Below are positions 22,071 through 33,900 of a stretch of 64,000 nt of DNA, in pieces. The notes beneath the pieces are model-generated. The model was not told the DNA's origin and did not search any database. It saw nothing but the letters and a program-made list of their open reading frames with translations. Made by a program: the position numbers and the translations under genes. This stretch comes from Setophaga petechia (taxonomy: Eukaryota; Chordata; Aves; Passeriformes; Parulidae), in contig JANCRA010000016.1 of assembly GCA_024362935.1 (NCBI GenBank), forward strand, positions 18,459,165 to 18,523,164, in the 5' to 3' direction. Position 1 is the stretch's first letter, and each line of letters begins with the position of its first letter.

Positions 22071-22325
22071 AAAAGCCACCCCACATCTTTGCCCTTTTTT
22101 TGAAGAGTCCAACGTACGATTATAGTGCAAGAGGGCTTGGTACAAGTGAGCATTACCAGCATGCCGTGGGGGGACAGTCCTCCCCTACAAACACATCATT
22201 GTAGGATTAAAAGAACACCGTATCTCTGGAGAGAAGCTGTAGTGGGTCACCATGAAACAGCTTTCAAACCAACCCACTTAAAAACAAGGTCAGGAAAGTT
22301 TCTAAACGATCAAATACATTCACTT

Positions 22326-22390
22326 AAAAAAAAAAAAAACAACCAAAAAACCCCCAAAAAAACAACGAAACAAAAAGAAACCAAAAACAT
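22326..22390. repeat. A-rich simple repeat
   Basis: A14 followed by mixed A/C strings (CAACCAAAAAACCCCC and similar) on the plus strand, so U-rich with G in the CSNK1G1 mRNA. It resembles a decayed simple repeat. Confidence 0.85.
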
Positions 22391-24906
22391 TTAGGAACAA
22401 AACCTGTTGAGATGGCCCCTTTCCCCCCCGCCCTCCCTCACCCTGCAAACACTTACATATGCTGCAACTACAAGCTGCTCCTTGAGTGGAGGCAGCGAGG
22501 AATGACCAAACACGGCAGGAGATGCAGAAGGAATCGAGTTCTGGTGACAGGCACTTAGTGGGGCTTGGGAGGGCAGCAACGGAAGTGTCTCAGGGCCAGC
22601 TCTGTGGGCAGCGGGCAGGGTGGCTCCCCGGGGAGCGCCCCTGCCCCTGGACACCCTCCCAAGATGCCAAACCATGGTTTCCTACAGCAGAGAGAGCAAT
22701 GCCTGTGCCACAGACGCAGCTTCTGGGAACCACTGGCAGCGGAGGAGTTTGGAGGGACAAAGGTGGAATGTGCCCATGGCCGTGCCCTCCCTGTGGCAGG
22801 AGGGGATGGGGCTGCACACCTGGCACGTGCCTGTGGGAGGTGAGTGGTGCCCTTCCTGCCCTGTTCCCAGCCCATGGCCTGGCTGGAGGAAAGCGCTTTG
22901 CTGAGGGGGAAGGAAGGAGGTGCACATGTGAACCGAGGGCTCTGCGCCTCCGTCGCGCTCTCTGGGATAAGGCATGGAGAGAACGCAGCCGAGAATGGAG
23001 AAGAGATTGCCCTGCAGGGATCCTGGCCAGGAGGGAGGCTTTAACACCCTGGCACCACACCAGTGTCTGCCTGACTCAGGAATGCATGAGGAGCAAGCCC
23101 AGAGCTTGCTGCCCAGGCTGATCTCGTGCCCTCTAAGCCTGCTCCTACCCAGCCAGGGAAACGGAACCTCCTGGCAATGCTGCTCTGTGAACTCCAAGCT
23201 ACACAGCTTAGCATTAAATAGAATAAACAAGAATGAGATCTAGTCTCTTCCTTTCCTCCCTTCATGCTGTCCATGATTTTTGGGTAAGCCAGGCCCAAGT
23301 TTATGACAACTGAACTATTCCAGCCTGATCTGGTGTCACACATGGAAAGACAAAGTCCAAGGAATTACTTATAACCTCCCCAAAGCTGCTCAAGTTCTCC
23401 CACAGCCCTGCCACCTCTCCAGTAACCCCTGACAGCCTCATCTCCAATTTGGGAAACACTGCAGTTGGATGCATGATTTCAGTGTTTTTCTGGGTGTGCA
23501 AAGCACCCCAAGCCCTTTCCTTGCTATTGGTTTGGCTCAAAGTGGTGCAGGAGAACCGTGGCTGCTGCAGGGGTGGGATGCTCACAGAGAGGACGTGAAG
23601 GCGATTCCAGTCAAACCTATCTGACCACCGGGAGATGGGATCAGTGTTAAGGCATCAAGTATCCTCTCCCCTGCTGGGGATGCTTTCCTCCCACTAATAT
23701 GTTCTTGCAGAAGGTTCCCAACCAGCCCAAGGAGGGATTTGGGAAGGCTGCCTGGCTACCCACACCGAGAAACGCCCACGCTTCAGGAAATGGCTGTTTC
23801 CCAGGAACCTCAATCCTCATCTACCTCTTAGACCAGCAGAAATTTCTCTGCCTTGGCAAAGGCCACACCACTCCCTCTGGCCCATGCTGGGCATCAGCCT
23901 CGCCTCTCCCGGCCAGCTGGGTCAGGCACGGTGTAGGAAACCATGGAAAGGACATTCACTGGCAGCTAGGAAGGGTGCTTGGAAATTCAAGTATGCTTTC
24001 CTCAGCGCGCGGCCCAAGGTGGGCGTCAGGAGCCCCAGACTGGCACGAGGGTTGTGGACATCCCCACTCCACCAAGGGCATTTCCGTGCACCCCACCATC
24101 CTCCCCGCTGGATGTCTGCCTGCGCTGGCGTGGCCACGCAGAGATCCACAGATACAATGTGCATCTGTAAATGCTAAAAATAATAAAAAGTGCAACGACG
24201 TCAGCTTCTTTAAAACAATCCACACCGCTCTGTTACTGTCACAGGAGGGAGGTGTCAAGGGAGCCGGAAAAAAAACCCTAACTGGAACAGTAGATTGCAA
24301 ATTTCTCACAGCTTGCACATTACAGTGTAACTGTTCCCAAGGAGCCACAGAGAGAACCTGTCTCTTTCTGCTGCAGCAGTCAGGCCCTTCTCCTAGCAAC
24401 TCTCCTGCCTGCCCCGCATCCTCCTGCCCTCTCCACAGCCAATCGAGCCTATGGAATTTCTTCACTTAATTAAGGAGGGAGGAGGACAGAGGAGCAGAGT
24501 GCAGGGGAGGGAGGGGAGGAAAGTGAGCAGGAACTAAGCACAGTCCTCAGGTTTGCGTCAACGATGCCTTCACCGTAAACAATGGGAAGGAGGGTCAGCC
24601 AGCCAGCCCCCCTCCCAGGGCGACCAAGACCTGAGCCAGCCACAGTCCTGGTCCCAAAAGGAGCTTCAGGCTTGGAGTGAATGAGGGAGACCATTCAGCA
24701 GATCCACCCCAGAGTGGTTTGTTTTGGAACGTTTTCTTCTCTTTTTGGTTTAAAATGTCACTTGGGTTTGTTTTTTTTTTCTGTTTTCGTTTTTTCTCTC
24801 TTCCTCCTATGCCTCCTCCTCCTCCCTCCTAAAGAGAAGCCCCTTCCAGTAAGACAGGGCAGGAGCTGCAGGCGTGGTGGTTCCTGCAAGGCCCAGGAGG
24901 CACCGG

Positions 24907-24961
24907 TCACTTGTGACGCTGAGCCGTCTTCTTCCGTTTCCTCTTAAAGAAGCAGCAGCAC
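24907..24961 (-). CDS. CSNK1G1: CSNK1G1 last exon: palmitoylated basic tail
   Basis: This 55-nt coding part starts with one base that completes Lys and then encodes [17 protein letters not shown] and TGA. The three cysteines followed by a polybasic stretch are the membrane anchor known for CK1 gamma. The sequence is identical to the human tail as I recall it. Confidence 0.96.
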
Positions 24962-27900
24962 CTGGGACACAAAGGACAAGCAGGGAGAGTCAGCCCCACG
25001 CCTGGCAGCCTGTGATGTCCCCACAATGTCCCCATGATGTCCCTGCCATCCCCCCACTTGTCCTCATGCAACAGCATCTCTGCCTGCCCGGCCTGGCCCC
25101 ACCATGCTGCCGGGATGGGGGCAGGTGCTGGTGGGTGGATGACACCTCCAGCCTGGACTGGGAGGGCAGGCAGGGCCAGCTGGGGTGTCTCACTGCCAGG
25201 CCCCAGAGGGCCAGCCAGGCTTCTCCCTCCCAGCTGGGCTTCTCCCTCCCAGGCTTCACTGGAAGGCAAGGAACCATCTGGGAAAGCAGTAAAACAGGGA
25301 CCCAGGTGCTCCACTCCCTCTGTCCCACCCCAGAGGAACTGGACTGGGGAGGTGAGCTCTGGCTGCTTTTCCCAGCCACAAGACACACGGTTTTCACTAC
25401 TGTTCACTGACAAAACGAGTTCCAAAGAGACCTCGGCTCAGGGACCAGGTTTCTTTACTGAACCTTTCACAATAACCAGAGCTTCCACCTTGGATCAATC
25501 ACTCAGTGCCGGGATGCAGAACCCCTGCTTCTTCCCCCATCCGATGTGAGGGTGGTGCACAGGGTTAGGGGAAGCAAGAAGGATGGAGAGTGGAGGCTGA
25601 GGTGGGGAGAGGAACGCCCAACGCAGCTGAACCGTGAGGAGTGGTGGGTTCCCTGTGGGATACACTGGGAGCAGTCATCCCGAGCCTAAACTCCTGGCTT
25701 CCTGCAGAATTCCTTGGTGTTGAACATGTACCTTTCTACCCTGAGCCCACTGTCAGGAATGCTCTGCACATCTCTGAGAGTCCTCCCAAGCTATGTGTCT
25801 TTCTCCATCTGCTGGGACAGCTGTCCCTGGAGAAGCCTGGGTGATGCTGGAAGATTGCTCTTTCAGGCTGCTGGAAGGGATGCTTGGATAAACAACCAGA
25901 GTAGACCACCGAGTCTTAGAAGATCCTGAGTTGGAAGAGACCCACAAGGATCATTGAGTCCAACTCCTGGCTGGACAGCCCCAAGAATCCAACCATATGT
26001 CTGAGTGTGTCGTTCAAATGCTCCCTGAACTCTGGCAGGCAAACAGGAGGATGCAAAGACTGTTTTTTCCTACAACCATCTGTTGTAGGCTAAAAACACT
26101 CCAAACCACTCTAACATCTTCTCCAAACTATTTTTCATTGGGTCCTTCATGCAGTGTCAGCTTTACACCCCTGTCCTCTCAGAGCTGGAGGAACTCTCAG
26201 CCAGACACTTGTCCCTGGGTGCACAAGCTTCACTCTGGGGTGCCAAAGTGATGTGTGGGCACAACCTGCCGTGAGCTGAGCATGCCAGCACAGATCAACT
26301 GCTTGGGAGAACAAACAACTCTCCCTGTGACATGGAGAGCTCCCACAGCCCCTCAAGAGGAGGGATTCCTCCCAGTGCATGGACTGATGTCCATGATTTG
26401 TCTCTAGGCTCCTGAAAGGCCCAGTTCAGTGGTGGGACGAGGAGAAATGCAAAGCCCTTGTCCTTGCAGGGCAAGTGATGCCTCCATTGCTGCCCACCCA
26501 CCCTGAGGTGTTTGTCTGCCACCTCAGCACCCCCATCCCAGGCTGGAACCCCCACTCCAGGACTGCTCTTGCATTTTGTTGTCCTGGGCCATCTGCCACC
26601 ACCTCCTGCTTTAGCCTGTTGCAGTACTTGTCCCACAGTAGCCACCTTCCTTCATGGCTTGTGCGATGGTGAGTAAGGGGGACGTCACAGGGAGAGGATG
26701 GAGGATGCATGAGTGATGGTTTGGCATGCAGCGGGTAAGGGAAGAAGGGGCTGAGCAGCACTCGACTCCTTGGGCACCGAACAAAGGGAGCTGACTGACT
26801 TCTGGCTGGTTTTCCTTGGGACTGTCTTTTTAGGCTCTTACTCAGAGGTCCAGGGAAGGGTTCAGGAAAGGAAGTCCTGGCAGTTCAGACAGGCAAAGGC
26901 AAAACACCAAAATAAAAGGATAAGGCAGGCTGACAATTACAGAACGTGATCTCTCTGCATGCAGATGATGCCCAAGAGAACAGCCCCAGACTACGACATA
27001 CAGAGAAGCCAGAGATGCCAGAGGTATTGGAGGCAATGCCTATGGAGAGCAGGGCAGAGTCAGTCTCCCATCCAACAAGGACATTCCTCGCCACACACGG
27101 CCTTGGCCCCCTCACTCTGTGGCAATTTCCACCCATCAGCCCACCCTGGAACCTACAAACTCATCTGAGTGTCTGCATGGCCCTTCACTTACTGGGTACG
27201 TGGTCTCCCCAAGGGCACCTCCTGGGACAACCTGAGACTGGAACACTATAGCTTCAAAGGTCTGATAAAACCCCAAGCTGGGCTTGGACCAGTGCTAATC
27301 CCAACCTTCCCACCCCTTCTTTTCTGGAGAATCCCATTCACCTGCACCTTAGCTGGCTGGAAAGGAGCCACCTTCCACCTGTCTTCTCTCAGTAGGGGCT
27401 CTGTGACTAATGAGGATTCCCTGGCCTTGTCCTTCCATCCTCTCTGGCCTGTGCTTCTCTAAGAGGAGACTTTCCAAGGAAGTGACTGGTCCCCCTCCTC
27501 AACACTCAGTGCAGGGCTTTCCCTTTGTAACCGTCTGTGTGAGGAATTCCTGCAAGAGGCTCAGCCAGCCTAGGCCTGACTCTGCCCAACTCCATCAGGC
27601 ATCATCTGCTCACAGACGTAAACGTTTGGGGGAGATGGAAAGCCAAATAGGAAAGAATTCAAATCTGATTTTGCATCCATCCATTCAGAGATCAGCCAAA
27701 TCCCTCAGCCTAGTGTGGCCGGTCAGACACAGCCCATGCCCTCCCCAATATTGCAAATGGTCCTAAAATCAAAACGGCTCTGGGTTGGCTTTGACTTTGT
27801 GCCTTTTTAGCGTTTGGTGGGTTTGGTTTTGCCAACCCCAGTCTAGTCTGGTCCGCTCCCCCTTGCATGTGGACTGGAGAGAGGGACTCACCACAAGTTG

Positions 27901-30900
27901 AGCATTTTCAGGCAGCTACAGAGAGTATAGAGAAAAAACACAGAAAGGAAGAAAGAGCGATTAGTTCACAGAGGTGGGATGGAAGCGAGTCACTGCAGCC
28001 ATGCAAACATGCAGTGCAGAGCGGCAGACACACAGCAGGCCTGCCCGCCGCCCGCCCCAGCACTCACACCACTCTGCCCTCGCCACTCCTGCCAGGGCAC
28101 GAGGCTCTGACCAACACCCGCTCCAAGGATCACCACAGCCCTCGGGTTCTTATCGGGGCTGGGGTCTGAAGGAACTCCAGGCCACCATCAGCTCTTGTTC
28201 CCTGCAGCTCCAGCAGGGCCCGATGACGGATCTACAGCTGGGACCGGCCCTCCAGCGACACCCACTGCCACAATCCGGAGCTTTTCTCCAGCACACTCCA
28301 AGCAGGAGAACTGGCACAGCTCTGCCTGTGGAGTGCCAGGGGAAGCCCATCCCATGACTGCACAGCATCTCAAAACACAGAGCCCAGCTCCAGCTCCTGC
28401 CAGCTCTCTCTGGCAACCTTTCCTGCAGAGCAGAATCCCAAAGTCCTTTGTCCTTGTGCGATCAGAGATGTAAGGAAAGACAAAGCCCTCCCTGTGGCAA
28501 ACAGAATGAAGTGATCTATGCTTGGGAATTACAAGAGACCCCAAACCTGTCAGTGCAAAGCAGCGTATGCTCTGCTTCCCAGCACCTCCAAAACCGATCT
28601 GGGAGCACACAAACAAAGGCTGGAGGGAGACAGGACAGCTCCATGTGCAGTGGGATAGGGCCTGGGTGGCACAGCTCCTTCCCACCTTGTTTGATGTCTC
28701 CCTAGTACACAAGAGTGGGGGCTGGACCTGGCCTTGCTGCACAAACATGGGCTGGAGATGATCCTGGTTCTTCCTTGCACTGGGTTGTAGGACAGAACTG
28801 TTGAGGATGACAATCTGCCCCATCCTAGGAGACACATGCCCGGGGGGACCCCCTTCAGAGCCCATGATGCCAAGCTGGTGGTCTCTGCTGGCCACACAAC
28901 CCATGTCTAAGAGGAATGTTGCCCACTCTGGAAGTTGCTGCTCAAGATCTCCCCCACCCTCCCAGCTGGATGAGGAGCCTGCAGCAAATCTGAGGCTTCC
29001 TGGGCTGGGAGAAGAAGGTGTGTCTGTGGCCTCTGGGATCAAGGCCAGGCCATCTACCAGTGAGCAAGATCCCACACACATGGCTTCCCGAGGGATTGGG
29101 GAATCCCTGAGGGAGTGGGGAACAGAGAGCAGAAGACCTTCAGGACAACCAGCACAGATGACACACACCTAGGGACCTTTTCCATCCACACATCCTTCCT
29201 TACACCTGCCACTTTTCCTCTTCATACGGAAGTGCCTGCACAGGTTGAGGCAAACAATGGGGGACAAGTGGCACCAGGATCACCCAGTCAAATATTAACC
29301 AGGCAGCTGGGCCATGTGTCAGCACTGACCAGTTCAAAGGCAGCCCTGGGCCTATTGGCCCCTCGCTCGAGGGGTGCCAGAACTCTGTGGTGACCCTGCA
29401 GTGACAGGTCCTGGTTTAGTTCAGAGGTGGTGACAAGGTAGAAAAGGTGACATGATGGTGCCGGATACAGGACAGGAGCCAAAATGGTCAAAGCAGCAGC
29501 TCTGACAGCAGTTCTCACATCTGACCCCAAGATACAGGAGAGGTCAGCTTAGAGGGAGCACTTTCTCCTCCACAAGCTGCTTCTGGTTCCTCTCACTCAG
29601 CTCCTCAAGAGTTGAGGGCTGGACCAAGAGAACCCCCAGGGAGAACAACCCATCCCTGCAGGAGTTACTTCCAGCCTGTTCTGGATACCTGTCACACACC
29701 TCTCACAGCCAGAAATGAAGTGACAACTCTCAGAGCAAGGATCTCTTTGCTGAGCTATGCTCAAACTACTCCTACACTCTCAGCACAAAAGCACAGCATG
29801 TTCTCCCTCTGCAATGGGGGCTGCTCACTGGGATTCCTGAGATCAGCTCCCAGGATTTTGGTATCTGTGCTCCTGAAATGTCTATCTGGCAATACATGCT
29901 CTGAGTAAGAGTTGTGTTCTCCAGGCATGACAAGTGTCAAAGAGAAGCAGCAGCAGCAGCAGCACTGAAGGCACCATGCACAAAAGCAGCAATAGGCAAG
30001 GAAAAAGGCATGGGACACGAGCACTGAGGACTTTGCCACAGAAAAATGTCCCCACTCGCTTCCCAGGAGAAGGATAATGACCAACCAGTGGAAAGCCTGG
30101 TGTAAAGCAAACGTACTTAGCTTCCTCCACCACCTCCACCTCCGCCTGCGCTGTGATGGGTGCGTTGGAGTGTGCTCCTGTGGGGTCATCCACGTTCAGC
30201 TCCCCATTGGTTGAGCTCACCACCTGCAACACAAAGGAACACCCTGTTCACGAGGCTCCCTGGCAAGGGCTGCTGAGGGAATGGGAAAGCTGGCAAATCA
30301 CCATTTACTCCTGTCTCTTTTCACCCTCTCAGGAGGCTGCTGAGTTTTGTGGGTGCCTTGGAGTCTCCAGGCTGGAGCGGCCAAGGCAGAGCAGCAGGCA
30401 GGGGCCTGTGTGTGTGCTCCCCTGCTCACATTCCTGCGCCCAGCCCATGACTCAGCATTGAGAGGCTCCTCTGGGAGTGCAGGCACTGGTGTGAGCACTG
30501 ACTGCCAGCCCTATCTGCACAGACGAGCTGTACCATGCTGATTGTTTCCTCCTGACATTTTTACAGGTGAGCAGCTCAGTCCTGTTGCCTGACAGGACTG
30601 TGGGGAGAAGCCTCAATCCTTAAGTCTCATTCCTTACTCAGACAATTTTGGGAATTACATCCTTGCTACAAAGCTACTGACACAGTCTCTCATGTCTTTT
30701 TGCCTCATATCTGAGATGATGGCTCACTCAAGCTTTTCCATTACAGGGATAACCATCCAGCTCAGGTGGCCAATGAGGGGAAAGCTTGCAGCTGGCTACT
30801 CTCTTAGCTGAGGGCTTATCTCTTGGGAAAGGCAGCACAAGATTTTTGAACAATAAACTTGCTGCTAACCCGGGGAGAATTCGCTGCCACAGCGAGCCTG

Positions 30901-33900
30901 AGTGACAACCAGGACAGGCACGGCTTCACAAATAGGAATTTTTCACGGATTTAAAAACACTGGTAGTGCCAGCTCCAATACTGTCGCACAACTTCTGCTC
31001 ATCTCCTTGCTATGCAACCCTCTGAAGATCCACCTTGTGCCCACCGTGCCCTCAAACTGGTGGTGATCTGCTGTGGAACAGCTCAACTCTTCCCAATATT
31101 AATGGGGACTATGTACAACAAATCCTACTTCAGCTGCCTGTACTGCCCTAGAGCATCTCCAAGACAGAATAGAGGGTACTTCATAGACCAGATCTACTAA
31201 TGCCACTCCTTTTTGTTTTCAGTTTAACAAATTTGGACTCAAAACTTAAAAAAAGCTTAAAAAATTTTGTTGAAACAGTAAAAGCCATGGTGTTGGCCAT
31301 CACAGCGTGGGTCCCTCCCAAACCATGGTTTGAGCATGATGTATGGGACAGCACCAGTGAAACTGTTCTCCTGACCACAGCGTTGCTGCAATTTGAGGAG
31401 AATTCAGGGGGTTTAACACAAGGGAAGGAAGAGGTACCTGCACAGATCCTCCATGTCGATCTGCAGCCAAATGAGATGTCAGGTACGAGGTATTTGTCTG
31501 CCGGCTCGGCTGGATCTCCCACTCCCCTCGGCGATCCGAGGACGCCTGCTCAGGAGTTCAGGAGCATGAGAGAAACAGAAGGGAGGGCAAAAGGTGAACG
31601 AGGAGAAGAAATAAAGGTGTGTTGGTTATTGAGTTAGTTTCTTTGCAGAAAGCAAGGCATTTAAACTTTTAGCTGGGCTAAAATTCCCCTTTACCAAGTG
31701 CACCTCATTATTTACTTCTGTGGTGGCTGCAGTGATCCACTGTGGGAGTGGATTTCATCTCCTTTAGCTGCTGAATGAAGGGAAAGATCTATTCTGGAAA
31801 TAATTTCTTCAGAACAGCTTCACTTCCATGGATTTCAGCACAGCCACAATTACATTGACAGTATTTAACTATGTCTGTCAGGCCACACACAGCAGAGCAC
31901 TTGGCTCGGCAGCAAGATGGGATTCACAAAGCTCAACCTCCCTCAAATACATCTTTTTAAACTAAAATTTGCAACATAAACTGAAGCCAAACATTTAATT
32001 TCACCCAAAGGCAGTTCCACACGCTGATTCACCTGTGCAGTGCAGAAGGAAACATCCACACCTGCTTGACTGAAGAGAGGGTTGGGGGCTTTTTGGGTTT
32101 CTGCAGAAAAGTAAATAAGACCCTTTCGCTAACAAGTTTCCTCTTTGCCCCCAACAGAAGAACACCAGGTGATCTAAATTATTAGAACTTCATTTATTTT
32201 CTTAGAAGAATCATTCTGCACTTGCAGGTGAAGCTCAGGTGGGTCATTGCTGGGGGTTTTTCCTTTTGTTTCTTTCTCTCAGGGAATGTTGTCCCATCTG
32301 TTGCTAAGATACTTAAGAGAACAAAAGATGTGGCTGGGAGGAGGAGGAGGGGAAAGTGTGCAGCTGGCTACCCTCTTCCTTGAGAGGTTTCTCTGGGGAA
32401 GGGCAGAGTTACCACGAGATTTTAGGCTGAGGGAAGGGGCTGGGTGCAGCTCCCCTCTCGCTGTCAGCATCGGGGGAGAAGGGTCGAGCTGTTGTTTACC
32501 GTGGGGAGAATTCACTGCCTTGCTGGAGCCCAGCCCTGTACTGCGTCCTCCTTACTGGGGGAGAGCCTTTGCTCGTAAGAGAAGCCGTAGGACTGGGACC
32601 TTATTAAAATTTGATCAAACTGGAAAGGACCCTTAACATCTAGTGGGATGCCTAAGAGGAAAAACAAGGACCGTGAGCCCCCTCCCTGCTCCAAGGGAGC
32701 CTCTCACGGCCATGTTCAGAAGCCTGGCTGCCATTGCCCAGCCCCACCTGCCAGGACACACTGCAGCTCCTGCTAAAGCTGTGGAGTTTCTGATACATTC
32801 ATTCACTACTCTGGGGTCTGCTCATCCCAGCCATGACAGCCGCAGCTCCGAGGTTCCTGCTGCGGCCCTGAACCTCTGTCAAGCCCGCCCGCCATCCCCG
32901 CGTGAGGGAGCGGCGGCCGCACCACAGCGCCCCCTGCAGGCGCGGGGGAATCACCGCACCCCTGCCCGGCCCGCAGCCAGCAGCGCCCCTGGTGGCCGTG
33001 CCCGGAACTGCAGCGAGGGGAAAGCGCCGTGCATGGGAGAGGCCGGGCTGGGATTGGGAATGGGATTGGGAATGGGATAGTGCTGGGATTGGGAATGGGA
33101 TTGAGCTGGGTTTGGGGCTGGGATTGAGCTGGGTTTGGGACTGGGATTGAGCTGGGTTTGGGGCTGGGATTGAGCTGGGATTGGGGCTGGGACTGTGCTG
33201 GGTTTGGGGCTGGGATTGTGCCGGGTTTGGGGCTGGGATTGTGCCAAATTTGGGAATGGGATTGTGCTGGGATTGCGCCGGGTTTGGGGCTGGGATTGCG
33301 CTGGGTTTGGGGCTGGGATTGTGCCGGGTTTGGGGCTGGGATTGTGCCGAGTTTGGGGCTGGGACTGTGCTGAGTTTGGGACTGGGATTGTGCCAGGTTT
33401 GGGGCTGGGACTGTGCTGGGTTTGGGGCTGGCATTGTGCCGGGTTTGGGGCTGGGACTGTGCTGAGTTTGGGGCTGGGATTGTGCTGGCTTTGGGGCTGG
33501 GACTGTGCCAGGTTTGGGGCTGGGACTGTGCTGAGTTTGGGGCTGGGATTGTGCTGGGTTTGGGGCTGGGATTGTGCTGGGTTTGGGGCTGGGATTGAGC
33601 TGGGTTTGGGGCTGGGATTGTGCCAGGTTTGGGGCTGGGATCATGCTGGATTTGGGGTCAGTGCCAGAACTGGGCTTTGTGGGCCGTGTTATACACACCC
33701 ACACTGGTAAAGAACTGCTCATCCTTTCCCCATCTCTGCCTGAAAGCCCCTTCATTTCAAAGTTATAATAAATGGGAGGGAAGAGAGTATTTTCCATTCC
33801 AAGGGAGGTTCCCATCTTCCTTGGCAGACACCTGTCTTTCAAACCTAGACAGTCACCCACCCATCCAGTGCTCACCTAAGACCCAGAAGGATTTCAGCAC

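Larger units (their letters stand above)
21700..24906 (-). other. CSNK1G1: CSNK1G1 3' UTR
   Basis: From the stop codon (24909-24907 on minus) to the only AATAAA of the interval (21727-21722 on minus) there is about 3.2 kb without a coding exon or splice-like break. This is taken as the 3' UTR; CSNK1G genes in mammals also have long 3' UTRs. It contains a T-rich tract (22011-22070) and an A-rich tract (22326-22390) on the plus strand. Open frames of up to about 250 codons in it (for example 23699-24469 on +) match no known protein and are treated as chance. Confidence 0.7.

Noticed and set aside
23699..24469. Plus-strand open frame of 256 codons
   Set aside because: It lies antisense to the presumed CSNK1G1 3' UTR, has no recognisable domain and no promoter or splice context.
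33047..33655. Regularly repeated array that could suggest CRISPR
   Set aside because: Units are directly adjacent with no unique spacers, the genome is vertebrate, and the array is a minisatellite.
32799..33875. Minus-strand open frame of 358 codons with [10 protein letters not shown] repeats
   Set aside because: The peptide repeat is the translation of the 23-bp minisatellite cycling through frames; no start, splice or homology evidence.
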